64,000 nucleotides of DNA from Clostridium sp. 1001271B_151109_B4 (GTDB lineage Bacteria > Bacillota > Clostridia > Clostridiales > Clostridiaceae), in assembly GCF_015670405.1 (NCBI RefSeq), contig NZ_JADPBQ010000002.1:62001-126000 (forward strand), in the 5' to 3' direction. The notes under the pieces were generated by a model. That model did not search any database. It was not told the DNA's origin and was given only the letters and a program-made list of their open reading frames with translations. The position numbers and the translations under genes were made by a program. Position 1 is the first letter of the stretch, and each line of letters begins with the position of its first letter. Of the stretch, positions 1 through 9,154 are shown in pieces.

Positions 1-405
1 ATAGCTATAATAAGCAAATGCTCCTGAAACTATTAATAAAAGAACCATCTTTTGCCAAGCTTTTAATCCTTCACTTTGTTTTTTTAGTATTTTTAAAATA
101 TCATCTAAAAATCCTATAAATCCAAATGCTATTAGTGAATATAATGCAACCATTCCTTTATCAGTCAAGCTACCACTTACAATCAGCATAACAATTGTAG
201 TTGATAAAATAAACATCACACCACCCATTGTAGGTGTTCCAGCTTTCTTTAAGTGACTTTTAGGACCTTCTTCTCTAATATTTTGACCAAATTTTAATCT
301 CTTTAATAACGGAATTGTAATTGGTCCAAGTATTAAAGTTATAATAATCCCTAATACAAATGTAATGATTAATGTTCTTGTTATATCTCCTTGTAATATG
401 TTCAT
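1..405 (-). CDS. mraY: Phospho-N-acetylmuramoyl-pentapeptide-transferase, N-terminal part (cut by window edge)
   Basis: MraY transfers phospho-MurNAc-pentapeptide from UDP to undecaprenyl phosphate, giving lipid I at the inner face of the membrane. Only about 135 N-terminal residues lie in the window. They show a hydrophobic first helix, then the family signature [16 protein letters not shown] and GTPTMGG, then further hydrophobic stretches. I chose ATG at 405 because GGGGG lies 8 bases upstream; an in-frame ATG at 420 is possible, with GGAGGTGAA about 20 bases further up behind a small hairpin. It follows murF by about 55 bases in the usual division/wall order, so co-transcription is likely. 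The rest of the gene is outside the window. Confidence 0.93.
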   Translation of the reverse strand, partial: MNILQGDITRTLIITFVLGIIITLILGPITIPLLKRLKFGQNIREEGPKSHLKKAGTPTMGGVMFILSTTIVMLIVSGSLTDKGMVALYSLIAFGFIGFLDDILKILKKQSEGLKAWQKMVLLLIVSGAFAYYSY

Positions 406-425
406 AATACTATCCCCCATCTTTT

Positions 426-453
426 ACTGCTATAAAAAGCAGTTCACCTCCTT
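426..453 (-). promoter_or_regulatory. Strong Shine-Dalgarno followed by a hairpin upstream of mraY
   Basis: On the minus strand GGAGGTGAA is followed at once by ACTGC, an 8-base loop and GCAGT, which can form a five-base-pair hairpin just before the mraY start region. Folding would bring the Shine-Dalgarno close to the ATG at 420. A similar layout occurs in front of khpA. Whether it is used is uncertain because the ATG at 405 has its own G-rich site. Confidence 0.4.
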
Positions 454-460
454 CGTATAA

Positions 461-1819
461 TTAAACCTCTTCTAATTTTTTAACAACGTCTTCTAGCTTA
501 ACACCTCTTGATGCTTTAACTAATACTACGTCATCTTTATTAACAATACTTTCTAATTCTTTTATGCATTCCTCTTTAGTATTGTACATGATTATATTAT
601 CATTCTTAAAACCATCTTTAAAGTTATTTATGTGTTCACCTATCACAATTAATAGATCCACTTTATCTTTTGCATACTGACCTACTTCGAAATGCGCCCT
701 TTTAGCTTCATCTCCAAGCTCATACATATCTCCTAATATAGCAACCCTTCTACAATTTCTATAAGCAGAAAGTACATCTAAAGAAGATTTCATAGAATCT
801 GGACTTGCATTATAACAATCATTAATTATAGTAAGTCCTTCTCTCTTTATCACTTGTAATCTCATTGATGTCGCTTCAATATTATCTAATCCTAAAATCA
901 TTTCTTTAAAAGATACATTTAGACACTCTGCAACTTCAATAGCTAACATTGTGTTTAAAACGTTGTGTTTTCCAGCCATTGGTAGAGTAAATACAGCTTC
1001 TTCACCAAAAGCATGAGCTAAAAACTCTGTTTCCTCTTCTCTTAATATAATATTAGATGCGTAAACATCATATTCATGATTATAGCCAATTTTTTTAACT
1101 TTAAAACTTTTTGCCGAAATATTCTTTAAAAATTCATCTTCTCCATTAATTATTAAAACGTTATTTTCATCAAAAAAAGCACTTATTTCCATCTTAGCTT
1201 TCAATATATTTTCTTGAGTTTTTAAATTTTCTATATGAGATAATCCTATATTAGTTATAACAGCAATATCAGGTCTTGCAACATCTGCAAGTAATTCTAT
1301 TTCACCTAATGAACTCATCCCCATCTCTAAAACAGCCACATCATAATCACATGTCAATTCTAATATCATTAATGGTAAGCCTATATCATTATTAAAATTC
1401 CCCTTAGTTTTAAAAACCTTATACTTATCACTTAATAGAGCTGCTATTAAATCTTTAGTAGAAGTTTTCCCTGTAGAACCAGTTACTCCTATTACTTTAA
1501 GTCCTAACTTTTTTCTATAAAACTTTGCTAAATCTAATAGTGCTTGTCTTGTGTTCTTTACCTTAATTATCGTTCCATTTGTATTAATATCTTCTATAGC
1601 AAATTTTATTTCATCAACAATAACTATAGACGCTCCTAACTCTAACGCCTTTAACGCAAAATCATTCCCATTAAAATTAGCGCCTTTAATTGCAAGAAAT
1701 ACATCGTCTTTTTTAACTTTTCTTGTATCAATACAAAGCTTATTAAATTTAATTTCTTGTCCTTGTACAACAACTTCTCCATCCATAGCTTTTAACATTT
1801 CATTAAAAGTTATTTGCAT
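461..1819 (-). CDS. murF: UDP-N-acetylmuramoyl-tripeptide--D-alanyl-D-alanine ligase
   Basis: MurF is the cytoplasmic ATP-dependent ligase that adds D-Ala-D-Ala to UDP-MurNAc-tripeptide. The Mur ligase P-loop VTGSTGKTSTKD is at about residues 112-123, the central-domain motif GMSSLGEIELLA is near the middle, and the C-terminal domain carries INDCYNASPDSM and GDMYELG. The length (452 residues) is normal. A TTG at 1846 would add nine residues, but the ATG at 1819 has AGTAGAGTG six bases upstream and is preferred. It lies between the PBP gene and mraY on the same strand, as in other Firmicute wall clusters. Confidence 0.95.
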   Translation of the reverse strand: MQITFNEMLKAMDGEVVVQGQEIKFNKLCIDTRKVKKDDVFLAIKGANFNGNDFALKALELGASIVIVDEIKFAIEDINTNGTIIKVKNTRQALLDLAKFYRKKLGLKVIGVTGSTGKTSTKDLIAALLSDKYKVFKTKGNFNNDIGLPLMILELTCDYDVAVLEMGMSSLGEIELLADVARPDIAVITNIGLSHIENLKTQENILKAKMEISAFFDENNVLIINGEDEFLKNISAKSFKVKKIGYNHEYDVYASNIILREEETEFLAHAFGEEAVFTLPMAGKHNVLNTMLAIEVAECLNVSFKEMILGLDNIEATSMRLQVIKREGLTIINDCYNASPDSMKSSLDVLSAYRNCRRVAILGDMYELGDEAKRAHFEVGQYAKDKVDLLIVIGEHINNFKDGFKNDNIIMYNTKEECIKELESIVNKDDVVLVKASRGVKLEDVVKKLEEV

Positions 1820-1948
1820 AATAATCACTCTACTTTCATCTTTCAAATATTCTTTATATTTTATTTGCTAATTATTTATAATTATAGGCCTTATCCTGTT
1901 TTATTATTCTAAAAAATAAAAACTAACTAAAATTATCCTATACATAAA

Positions 1949-1978
1949 TTTAGCATGTGAAAAATCCACATGCTAAAC
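1949..1978 (-). terminator. Probable terminator after the SpoVD-type PBP gene
   Basis: TTAGCATGTG and CACATGCTAA form a ten-base-pair stem with a short loop just downstream of the PBP stop codon. The T-rich tail on the minus strand is weak, so some readthrough into murF is likely. Confidence 0.6.
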
Positions 1979-1992
1979 AACTTAATTAATAA

Positions 1993-4197
1993 TTAATCTT
2001 CTTCATACTCAGCACTTAATGTAATCTTAACAACCGTGCCCTCAGAAATAAGTTCTCCACTAGGAATACTTTGATTTATTACAACTCCATCTCCTTGAAT
2101 TGTAGTTTCAATTCCTAGGCTATTTAATAGTTCTATAGCAGATTCTTTAGAATAACCTCTTACATCAGGCATAACTACATCTTTATTATAAGATTCATTT
2201 TGCTCTGTGTAAAGATTTATTGTAGAACCTTCCTTAACAGTATATCCAGGATAAGGCTGCATATTTGTAATTGTATCGCCATCTCCTTCTACTGTACATT
2301 CTATATTTAAATCTTTTAATACTTTCTTAGCATCATCTACAGAACTACCTCTTAACTCTGGTAAAACTACATCTTTTAATATAACATTTTCATCTTCTGA
2401 AAATTCTTCACTCATATAATTAAATATATCTTCTAACAGTTCCTTTCCTAATGGAGCAGCAACAACCCCTGCATAATAAGCCCCACTAGTTGGATTAGGT
2501 TCATCAATAGTTACAAATACTGTTATTTGCGGATTATCTGTTGTCCCAAATCCAGCCATAGATGAAATATACTTTCCTGATTCATAACCTCCAGTTAGAG
2601 GATTAACCTTTTGAGCTGTACCTGTTTTTGCACCTATGTGATATCCTGCTATATATGCCTTATTAGAACCACCTTGATTTACTGTTCTTTCTAAGTAATC
2701 CCTTAATGTAGCTGCAGTTGATTCAGAAATAACATTTTCTACAGTTTTTGGTTCAAACTCTTCATCTATAACTACATTACCATTACTATCAGTATGACTT
2801 ATATATTTCATAACATGAGGTTGAATTAATGTTCCACCATTAACTATAGCATTAAATGCAGTCATATATTGTACTGCATTTACAGTATTAGTTTGTCCAA
2901 AAGATATTGTAGCAAGGTCTGCATCATTCATATTTTCAGCTGATTTAACAATTCCTCTTGCTTCTCCTGGTAAATCAACGCCTGAAACTTGTCCAAATCC
3001 AAACTTCTTAATATATTCTACAAGCTTTTCACTGCCTATTTTTTCACCAAGCTTCATAAAACCAACATTACAAGAATTTTGAAGTATTTCTGGCAATATT
3101 TGTGTTCCATGACCACCACGTTTCCAACATTTAATTGTGTGAGGACCTACTTGTAAACTACCAGTACATGTAAATTGATCCGATTCAGTAACTAATCCTT
3201 CTTCAATAGCCGTAGACATTGTAATAACCTTAAAAATAGAACCTGGCTCAAATGTATCATTTACCAAACTATTTCTCCACATCTTTTGAAGCTTTTCAGC
3301 ATCAGTTTCACCAACAAAATCCTCATATCCTTCAAAAGGATTATTCGGATCAAAATCTGGTTCATTTACCATTGCCAAAATTTCACCATTTTGTGGATTC
3401 ATTATAAGTATTGAAACTCTCTTTGCTCTGTTATCTACTAACCCTTTTTCCGCTACCTTTTCTGCTATAGCTTGTAAGTTTTTATCAATTGTTAAAGTTA
3501 CATCTTTACCATCAATTGGAGTGGTAAAATTTGAAATTGTATAATCTAACTGTTCACTATTTCTATCAAGCTCACTTATTCTTAATCCTGGTACACCTGA
3601 AAGGTATTCATTATATTGCAATTCCACACCTGTCAAACCTTGTCCATCACTATTAGTACTTCCTAAAACATGAGATAAAAACTCTCCTTCTGGATAATAT
3701 CTTTTTGTATCTGGTGAAACAATAACACCTTGAATACTTAATTCATTAACCTTATCTGCTACATCTTTTTCAACTCTTCTAACCAAAGTAGCAGAACCAG
3801 CATCACTACCATTAGCAAGCTTTGTTTCTAATTTATCCTTTACCGTAGCCGTTTCTATACCAGTGGCTTCTGCAATAAGAGGTGCAATATCATCAGTCGT
3901 CTTATCATTTTTCTTTAAATATTGTCTTATTGAATTCAAGTCAAAATCCACTCTATATACATTAGCTGAAACCGCAAGTTCATTTCCATTTCTATCTAAT
4001 ATTCTACCTCTTCTAGCTTCAATCCTAACTTCACTAGTCCATTGTTCTTCTGCTCTGCTTGAATAGTCATCTCTTTTAACAAGCATGATATAAGATAACC
4101 TTACTATTAACAAACCAAAAACAGCAATAATGAACCACAAAGCTAGAACCATCCTTTTTCGCATGACAGCCCTATCTTTAAAACCCTTCTTATTCAT
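1993..4197 (-). CDS. spoVD: Class B penicillin-binding protein with two PASTA domains (SpoVD/FtsI type)
   Basis: Membrane-anchored transpeptidase that cross-links peptidoglycan at the division septum or in the spore cortex. One membrane helix lies at about residues 16-38. A PBP dimer domain follows, then the transpeptidase domain with SIFK (about 320-323), SCN (about 375-377) and KTG (about 524-526). Two PASTA domains occupy about 603-660 and 666-725. The ATG at 4197 has GGAGGAA six bases upstream; an upstream TTG at 4212 overlaps that site and is unlikely. It is the only class B PBP in this wall cluster, so I cannot separate SpoVD from a vegetative FtsI/PbpB role by sequence alone. Confidence 0.9.
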   Translation of the reverse strand: MNKKGFKDRAVMRKRMVLALWFIIAVFGLLIVRLSYIMLVKRDDYSSRAEEQWTSEVRIEARRGRILDRNGNELAVSANVYRVDFDLNSIRQYLKKNDKTTDDIAPLIAEATGIETATVKDKLETKLANGSDAGSATLVRRVEKDVADKVNELSIQGVIVSPDTKRYYPEGEFLSHVLGSTNSDGQGLTGVELQYNEYLSGVPGLRISELDRNSEQLDYTISNFTTPIDGKDVTLTIDKNLQAIAEKVAEKGLVDNRAKRVSILIMNPQNGEILAMVNEPDFDPNNPFEGYEDFVGETDAEKLQKMWRNSLVNDTFEPGSIFKVITMSTAIEEGLVTESDQFTCTGSLQVGPHTIKCWKRGGHGTQILPEILQNSCNVGFMKLGEKIGSEKLVEYIKKFGFGQVSGVDLPGEARGIVKSAENMNDADLATISFGQTNTVNAVQYMTAFNAIVNGGTLIQPHVMKYISHTDSNGNVVIDEEFEPKTVENVISESTAATLRDYLERTVNQGGSNKAYIAGYHIGAKTGTAQKVNPLTGGYESGKYISSMAGFGTTDNPQITVFVTIDEPNPTSGAYYAGVVAAPLGKELLEDIFNYMSEEFSEDENVILKDVVLPELRGSSVDDAKKVLKDLNIECTVEGDGDTITNMQPYPGYTVKEGSTINLYTEQNESYNKDVVMPDVRGYSKESAIELLNSLGIETTIQGDGVVINQSIPSGELISEGTVVKITLSAEYEED

Positions 4198-4293
4198 ATG
4201 AAATTCCTCCAAGGAAACATCTAATCAATGAATAAGTAAGGATTTAAGTACTTGTAAATAATTTTCAAAGCAGATAAATCTATTAACTATTCA

Positions 4294-4770
4294 TTAATTA
4301 AATGCAGCCAAAATTTTTTGTAAAAAATTACTCTTATTATTCTCCTTAGTTTTTAAATGAGAAAAATATTCTTTTGACATATCAATAGTTATAGTGCTTT
4401 CAGAATTTGGATAAACCATTCCTAATTCTTCTTCTGCAGTACTTTTTATTTTATCGAAAGATGCAAATTTAAGCATTTCAACATTTATTGCAGCATTTAC
4501 ATCTTCCGCTTCCTTCATATTGCTTTCTAAAATTAGTAATTGCTTTTGATAATCATGTGTTTTACTATCTAAAAATAAAGTTGTAGCACCTAAAGCAAAC
4601 ATAATTGTGCCTACTGTAAACCCACTTATTAAAAGGTTCATCTTCTTTTCATATGCTCTTTTATATTTTTCTTTCCTTTGTTTTTCCCTTTGTTTTTCAG
4701 TTTCTCTTACTTTTCTCTCTGGTGCTAAAGCTGTATTTCCTCTTATATAATCATATTCCCTTACTCCCAT
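4294..4770 (-). CDS. ftsL: FtsL-like cell division protein
   Basis: Small bitopic membrane protein in the FtsL position between rsmH and the PBP gene. It has a charged N-terminus of about 40 residues rich in Lys, Arg and Glu, one membrane helix (LLISGFTVGTIMFALGATTL) and an extracytoplasmic part of about 90 residues that looks like a coiled coil, ending in the FtsL-like segment AEEELGMVYP. FtsL acts with DivIC to recruit and activate septal synthases. The start at 4770 has AGGGA upstream; an ATG at 4797 would add nine residues without a convincing ribosome site. Sequence is poorly conserved in this family, so the call rests mainly on topology and position. Confidence 0.8.
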   Translation of the reverse strand: MGVREYDYIRGNTALAPERKVRETEKQREKQRKEKYKRAYEKKMNLLISGFTVGTIMFALGATTLFLDSKTHDYQKQLLILESNMKEAEDVNAAINVEMLKFASFDKIKSTAEEELGMVYPNSESTITIDMSKEYFSHLKTKENNKSNFLQKILAAFN

Positions 4771-4809
4771 TTTATTCACATCCCTGCCAATTTTCATAAT
4801 ATTTATATT

Positions 4810-5742
4810 TTATATTTTTTCAATTACTCTAAGTTTTGCACTTCTACTTCTTGGATTAGCTTCAACCTCTTCCTTTGAAGGATCTATGGCTTTTCTGCTA
4901 ATTACTTTTACTTTTGCTTTTTCTCCACATATACAAATTGGAAATTCTTTTGGACATCTACAAGACACAGCTAAATCTCTAAATTTATTTTTTACAATTC
5001 TATCTTCTAAAGAATGGAAAGTAATTATAGCCATTCTTCCACCTTTATTTAGCTTATTAACGCCATCTTCTATTGCTTTATTTAAAATTGAAAGTTCACT
5101 ATTAACTTCAATTCTAATAGCTTGGAAAGTTCTTTTCGCCGGGTGTGGTCCCTCTCTCCTTGCTTTTGCTGGAATCGCATCTTTAATTATTTCAACTAGC
5201 TCTAATGTTGTTTCTATACTTTTCTCACTTCTTCTAGTAACAATAAAATTAGCAATTCTCTTTGCAAATTTCTCCTCCCCGTAATCTCTTATGATCCTAT
5301 ATAATTCTTCTTCGCTATAATCATTTACAACATCATAGGCTGAAAAATTATTTTCTCTATTCATTCTCATATCTAAAGGTGCATCTTTCATATAACTAAA
5401 GCCTCTTTCACCTTCATCTAATTGATAAGAAGAAACTCCTAAATCCATTAGAATACCATCTACTTTTTCAATTTCAAGCTCTTCTAAAATTGCTCCTATA
5501 TTATGAAAATTGTTATGTACGAACGTAACATTAGAAAAATTATGTAACCTTTCTCCTGCTGCTTTTAACGCATCTTTATCTTGGTCAATTCCTATTAGCC
5601 TTCCCTCATTAGATAATCTTTTAACAATTTGAGACGAATGACCAGCTCCTCCTAATGTACAATCTACATAAATTCCATTTTCCTTAATATTAAGTGCTTC
5701 TAAACATTCATTTAGCAAAACTGATACGTGATTAAATTCCAT
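4810..5742 (-). CDS. rsmH: 16S rRNA (cytosine1402-N4)-methyltransferase
   Basis: RsmH (MraW) methylates N4 of C1402 in the 16S rRNA P-site using SAM. The N-terminus [13 protein letters not shown], the SAM-binding segment [11 protein letters not shown], and the motifs [11 protein letters not shown] and [15 protein letters not shown] are all typical. Length is 310 residues from the ATG at 5742, which has AAGGAG eight bases upstream; the ATG at 5748 is only two bases from it and is disfavoured. It directly follows mraZ (gap about 12 bases) as the second gene of the wall cluster. Confidence 0.96.
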   Translation of the reverse strand: MEFNHVSVLLNECLEALNIKENGIYVDCTLGGAGHSSQIVKRLSNEGRLIGIDQDKDALKAAGERLHNFSNVTFVHNNFHNIGAILEELEIEKVDGILMDLGVSSYQLDEGERGFSYMKDAPLDMRMNRENNFSAYDVVNDYSEEELYRIIRDYGEEKFAKRIANFIVTRRSEKSIETTLELVEIIKDAIPAKARREGPHPAKRTFQAIRIEVNSELSILNKAIEDGVNKLNKGGRMAIITFHSLEDRIVKNKFRDLAVSCRCPKEFPICICGEKAKVKVISRKAIDPSKEEVEANPRSRSAKLRVIEKI

Positions 5743-5754
5743 TTTCATTACTCC

Positions 5755-6183
5755 TTATATTCCTAAATCGCCCATTTTTTCAGCAATTGAATTAAAATCG
5801 ATATCTGATTCATTATATTCTCGCCATTTTTCCTTACTCCAAATCTCTACTCTGGTTAAAGCGCCTATACTTACTATATCCTTTTCTATGCCGGCGTATT
5901 CCTTTAGGTTTAATGGAATTAATCCTCTTCCTTGTTTGTCTGTTTCCACTTCACAAGCACCTGAAAAAAAGAAGCTTACAAATGCTCTGGCATCTTTATT
6001 GGTAAGCGGTAACTTTTTAAGTTTCTCTTCAAGTATTTTCCATTCACTTATTGGATATACATAAAGACATCCATCAAGCCCTTTAGTAATAACAAACCTT
6101 TCTCCAAGTTCTTCCCTTAATTTTGAAGGTACAATCATTCTATTTTTGCTATCTAAGCTATGTGAGTATTCACCAATAAACAT
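5755..6183 (-). CDS. mraZ: Transcriptional regulator MraZ
   Basis: MraZ is a DNA-binding protein with the AbrB-like double fold that represses the division/wall operon it heads. The sequence has the two tandem MraZ repeats, with [19 protein letters not shown] at the start and [17 protein letters not shown] near residue 80. Its 142 residues match the family. AGTGGGGGT lies just upstream of the ATG. Three AAAGTGG repeats in its own promoter region fit autoregulation. Confidence 0.95.
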   Translation of the reverse strand: MFIGEYSHSLDSKNRMIVPSKLREELGERFVITKGLDGCLYVYPISEWKILEEKLKKLPLTNKDARAFVSFFFSGACEVETDKQGRGLIPLNLKEYAGIEKDIVSIGALTRVEIWSKEKWREYNESDIDFNSIAEKMGDLGI

Positions 6184-6210
6184 TTTGCACCCCCACTAAG
6201 TATTACTAAA

Positions 6211-6237
6211 CCACTTTTAACCACTTTACACCACTTT
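6211..6237 (-). promoter_or_regulatory. Triple MraZ-type operator boxes upstream of mraZ
   Basis: CCACTTT occurs three times at exactly 10-base spacing (6211, 6221, 6231); read on the minus strand this is AAAGTGG-N3 repeated three times. This matches the AAAGTG[T/G]-N3 series described as the MraZ binding site in Mollicutes and is the Firmicute counterpart of the TGGG boxes of E. coli. The boxes sit directly downstream of the predicted -10, around the transcription start, where a bound repressor would block initiation. Confidence 0.8.
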
Positions 6238-6243
6238 ATATAT

Positions 6244-6272
6244 ATTCTATAAAATTATTATATTTCCTTCAA
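6244..6272 (-). promoter_or_regulatory. Sigma-A-type promoter of mraZ operon
   Basis: On the minus strand TTGAAG (6272-6267) and TAGAAT (6249-6244) are separated by 17 bases. The predicted start lies within the MraZ boxes. Confidence 0.65.
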
Positions 6273-6438
6273 GATAAATTTGATTAAAAATATATTTTTT
6301 TCTTTTACAAATATAGCAATATCAATACTTGGCGAAATATTTTAAATTTTATAATAGATGTTTTTTTCATTTTTACATTAATTGTAAATATCAGCTAAAT
6401 AACTCATTTCAAGTATTTTGGACTTAGATTTTTTGTCG

Positions 6439-6471
6439 TAAAAAAAGGAACTGTTTTAAACAGTTCCTTAA
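6439..6471 (-). terminator. Rho-independent terminator of ychF
   Basis: The minus strand forms AAGGAACTGTTT/AAACAGTTCCTT with a very short loop and is followed by TTTTTTT. It sits immediately after the ychF stop codon. Confidence 0.9.
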
Positions 6472-6477
6472 GTAAAA

Positions 6478-7575
6478 TTATACATTAAATCTAAAGTTTA
6501 CTACATCTCCATCTTTCATTATGTATTCCTTACCTTCTAATCTGTAAAGACCCTTTTCTTTAGCTGCCGCTTCAGAACCACATGCAACTAAATCATCATA
6601 ACCAACTACTTCTGCTCTGATAAATCCTCTTTCAATATCTGAGTGAATCTTACCTGCTGCTGCTGGAGCTTTAGTGCCTTCTTTAATTGTCCAAGCTCTT
6701 ACTTCTTGAACTCCTGCAGTTAAGTAACTAATTAATCCTAATAATTTATAAGAAGCTCTTATAAGCTTATCTAATCCTGATTCTTTTAATCCGTACTCTT
6801 CTAACATTTCAGCTTTTTCTTCATCATCTAATCCTGATAATTCTTCCTCAAGCTTAGCACATACAACAACTACTTCTGAATTTTCGTTTGCTGCATATTC
6901 TTTAACCATTTGAACATATTTATTATCAAGATTTCCACTCATCATATCATCTTCTGATATATTACAAGAATATAAAACTGGTTTTGAAGTTATCATAAAT
7001 AAAGATTTAACAAATATTTCTTCATCTTCATTTAACTCTAAAGTTCTTATTGGCTTATTAGCTTCTAAATGAGCCTTAACCTTTTCCATTATTTCATATT
7101 CTGCTTTAGCTTTTTTATCACCTGATCTAGCAAGCTTTACGCCTTTTTCCATTCTTCTTTCTAAAACTTCTAAATCAGCAAATATAAGTTCTAAATTAAT
7201 AGTATCTATATCTCTGATAGGATCTACTGAACCTTCAACATGAACTACATTTTCATCTTCAAAACATCTAACTGCATGTACTATAGCTTCTACTTCTCTT
7301 ATGTGTGATAAGAATTTATTTCCTAAACCTTCACCCTTAGAAGCTCCCTTAACTAATCCTGCAATATCATAAAATTCTACAGCAGTATATACCTTTTTCT
7401 TAGTTCCGTACATTTTTTCTAAAACATCTAATCTTTTATCTGGTACACTTACAACTCCAACATTTGGCTCTATTGTACAGAATGGATAGTTTGCTGATTC
7501 TGCTCCTGCCTTAGTTATAGCATTAAATAATGTACTTTTACCTACGTTTGGTAGTCCTACAATCCCTAATCTCAT
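6478..7575 (-). CDS. ychF: Redox-regulated ATPase YchF (OLA1 family)
   Basis: Obg-like translation-factor-associated P-loop protein that hydrolyses ATP rather than GTP and binds ribosomes. The P-loop GLPNVGKST is at residues 7-15, switch motif [11 protein letters not shown] near 69, a coiled-coil insert lies mid-protein, and a C-terminal TGS domain occupies roughly 280-365. The 365-residue length is typical. It stands alone, with its own promoter and terminator, upstream of the wall cluster. Confidence 0.96.
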   Translation of the reverse strand: MRLGIVGLPNVGKSTLFNAITKAGAESANYPFCTIEPNVGVVSVPDKRLDVLEKMYGTKKKVYTAVEFYDIAGLVKGASKGEGLGNKFLSHIREVEAIVHAVRCFEDENVVHVEGSVDPIRDIDTINLELIFADLEVLERRMEKGVKLARSGDKKAKAEYEIMEKVKAHLEANKPIRTLELNEDEEIFVKSLFMITSKPVLYSCNISEDDMMSGNLDNKYVQMVKEYAANENSEVVVVCAKLEEELSGLDDEEKAEMLEEYGLKESGLDKLIRASYKLLGLISYLTAGVQEVRAWTIKEGTKAPAAAGKIHSDIERGFIRAEVVGYDDLVACGSEAAAKEKGLYRLEGKEYIMKDGDVVNFRFNV

Positions 7576-7614
7576 CTATATAACATTCCTTTCATCCGTT
7601 ACTAATACTTTAAG

Positions 7615-7643
7615 ATTATACTCTATAAGCAATTTTATTTCAA
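7615..7643 (-). promoter_or_regulatory. Sigma-A-type promoter of ychF
   Basis: TTGAAA (7643-7638) and TATAAT (7620-7615) on the minus strand with a 17-base spacer, about 40 bases upstream of the ychF start codon. Confidence 0.75.
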
Positions 7644-7704
7644 TGATAAAATGCACGTTAATTCTCCATTCTTTGCAAATTCCATAGAAATGTTCAAATT
7701 AATC

Positions 7705-7842
7705 CTACTGTCCTGGAAATCTTAATTTCTTCATAAAGTGAAATCTCTTATTATACTCTTCTACCTCTTCATTTGATAAATTTCCCAAAACCTTAGATTC
7801 ATAAAGCTTTCCTTTTGTATACTTAATTATCTCCTTTATAAT
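7705..7842 (-). other. Coding-like remnant or small ORF without a standard start
   Basis: An open frame of 45 codons ends with TAG at 7705. From 7821 on it reads YTKGKLYESKVLGNLSNEEV and continues with EEYNKRFHFMKKLRFPGQ, a composition that looks like real protein. It overlaps the last codons of the acetyltransferase upstream. No ATG, GTG or TTG lies in a good position. AAGGAGATAATT is in place, so an ATT or ATA start, or a 3' remnant of a lost gene, is possible. I do not recognise the family. Confidence 0.35.
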
Positions 7843-8290
7843 CTACATTAGCAAACATTACAACATTTGTTTCAGAAGTTCTAAATCCATTTTTTTCATA
7901 AAACCCAACACAAGGATAATCTCTTTCAGTATTTAAAGCTAAATAAGAAATTTTACTCTTTTCCTTTTTTAACTCACTTCTTATAAATTCTATTAACTTA
8001 CTACCAACACCTTTTCCTTGATATAAAGGATTTACACTTAATTCATCAATCCATAATTCTTTAAAATCTATATAAGTCATAATTCTTCCACAAGCCATTG
8101 CTACCACTATATCTCCATCATAAACAACGTACCCTCTTGATACTCTTGCAGACATAATTTCATCAATTCTTGTAAATGCCTGTTCAAATGTCCACTCTTC
8201 ATTCCAAGGCTCTTCTTTAAATGCTTCAATAAGTTCATATGCACAGCTTTCAAAATCTTCTTCACTCATTATTTTATATTCTAAGTTCAT
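7823..8290 (-). CDS. GNAT family N-acetyltransferase
   Basis: Cytoplasmic acetyl-CoA-dependent acetyltransferase of 155 residues. The acetyl-CoA motif A reads LSVNPLYQGKGVGSKLIEFI (about 88-107) and the C-terminal motif B reads YPCVGFYEKNGFRTSE. The ATG at 8290 has AAGAAGGTG upstream; an earlier GTG lies inside that site. It follows the APH(3')-like gene by 29 bases and is the third gene of the attenuator-controlled operon. Substrate is unknown; a drug or small amine is a reasonable guess from context only. Confidence 0.85.
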   Translation of the reverse strand: MNLEYKIMSEEDFESCAYELIEAFKEEPWNEEWTFEQAFTRIDEIMSARVSRGYVVYDGDIVVAMACGRIMTYIDFKELWIDELSVNPLYQGKGVGSKLIEFIRSELKKEKSKISYLALNTERDYPCVGFYEKNGFRTSETNVVMFANVDYKGDN

Positions 8291-8319
8291 ATTATTCACC
8301 TTCTTATTTTATTATTTAT

Positions 8320-9105
8320 TTAAAACAATTCATCTAGTAAAATATAGTATCTAATCTTATCCCAATCAGGGTCAATTCCTAACTTTTCAAAAATAATCTC
8401 TGCCGATATGTCTTTAATTACCTCCCCTCCATATCGTCCATTTAAATTACTTTTTAAACTTCTATAACATAAAGCTATATCTTGATATTTATCACCAATG
8501 CCACATCTTCCTAAGTCTATAAATCCTGATATTTTATCATTATCTATAAAAATATTTGGCAGACAATAATCACCATGAGATAAAACAGGTTCTTCATTAG
8601 GTTTATTCTCCTTAAGCCACTGTAGCAACTCTTCTGGAGAACTAAATTTTTCTTCTCCATAAGCACCTAGCTCAATATCTTCCATTGAACATATCTTTTT
8701 ATTAACTCTCTCTTCTGCCATTTTTAACTTTTTATCTATAGAACTATCACAAGGACATCCTTTTAAATTAATACTCCAAAGGATTTTTAGACCTTCTGCC
8801 AATAATTCAGCTAACTTTTCAGGATTTCTTAAAAATTCTGTATCACAAGACATTTTCCCTTTAACTTTACTCATTAACAAATAACATTTTTTATCTTCTA
8901 TATGAGTACATAAAACTTTTGGAACAATATGATTTCCACTTAGCCAATTCGTTATTTTTATTTCATTTATAGCTTCATCATCATTCTTTTGAATTTTAAG
9001 AACCATATCATCAAAACAAAACACCTGAGAATCTGATAATCCAACTGTATCTATATTAAAGGCTTTGCCCTCAATTATTTTCTTAATTTCTATTGGTATT
9101 TCCAT
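8320..9105 (-). CDS. APH(3')-like aminoglycoside phosphotransferase
   Basis: ATP-dependent kinase of the aminoglycoside O-phosphotransferase family, which inactivates drugs such as kanamycin and neomycin at the 3' hydroxyl. The catalytic segment SHGDYCLPNIFIDNDKISGF followed by IDLGRCGIGDKYQDIALCYR contains the Brenner motif HGDxxxxN and the IDxGR metal-binding motif. The 261-residue length and the C-terminal YYILLDELF closely resemble APH(3')-III. The lysine of VLKIQK (about residue 36) is the expected ATP-binding residue. It sits second in an operon with two acetyltransferases. Whether it confers resistance cannot be told from sequence. Confidence 0.88.
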   Translation of the reverse strand: MEIPIEIKKIIEGKAFNIDTVGLSDSQVFCFDDMVLKIQKNDDEAINEIKITNWLSGNHIVPKVLCTHIEDKKCYLLMSKVKGKMSCDTEFLRNPEKLAELLAEGLKILWSINLKGCPCDSSIDKKLKMAEERVNKKICSMEDIELGAYGEEKFSSPEELLQWLKENKPNEEPVLSHGDYCLPNIFIDNDKISGFIDLGRCGIGDKYQDIALCYRSLKSNLNGRYGGEVIKDISAEIIFEKLGIDPDWDKIRYYILLDELF

Positions 9106-9154
9106 AATCCCTCCTATTTAGCAAACCTCAACCACAATTATTTAATTTCACCTT

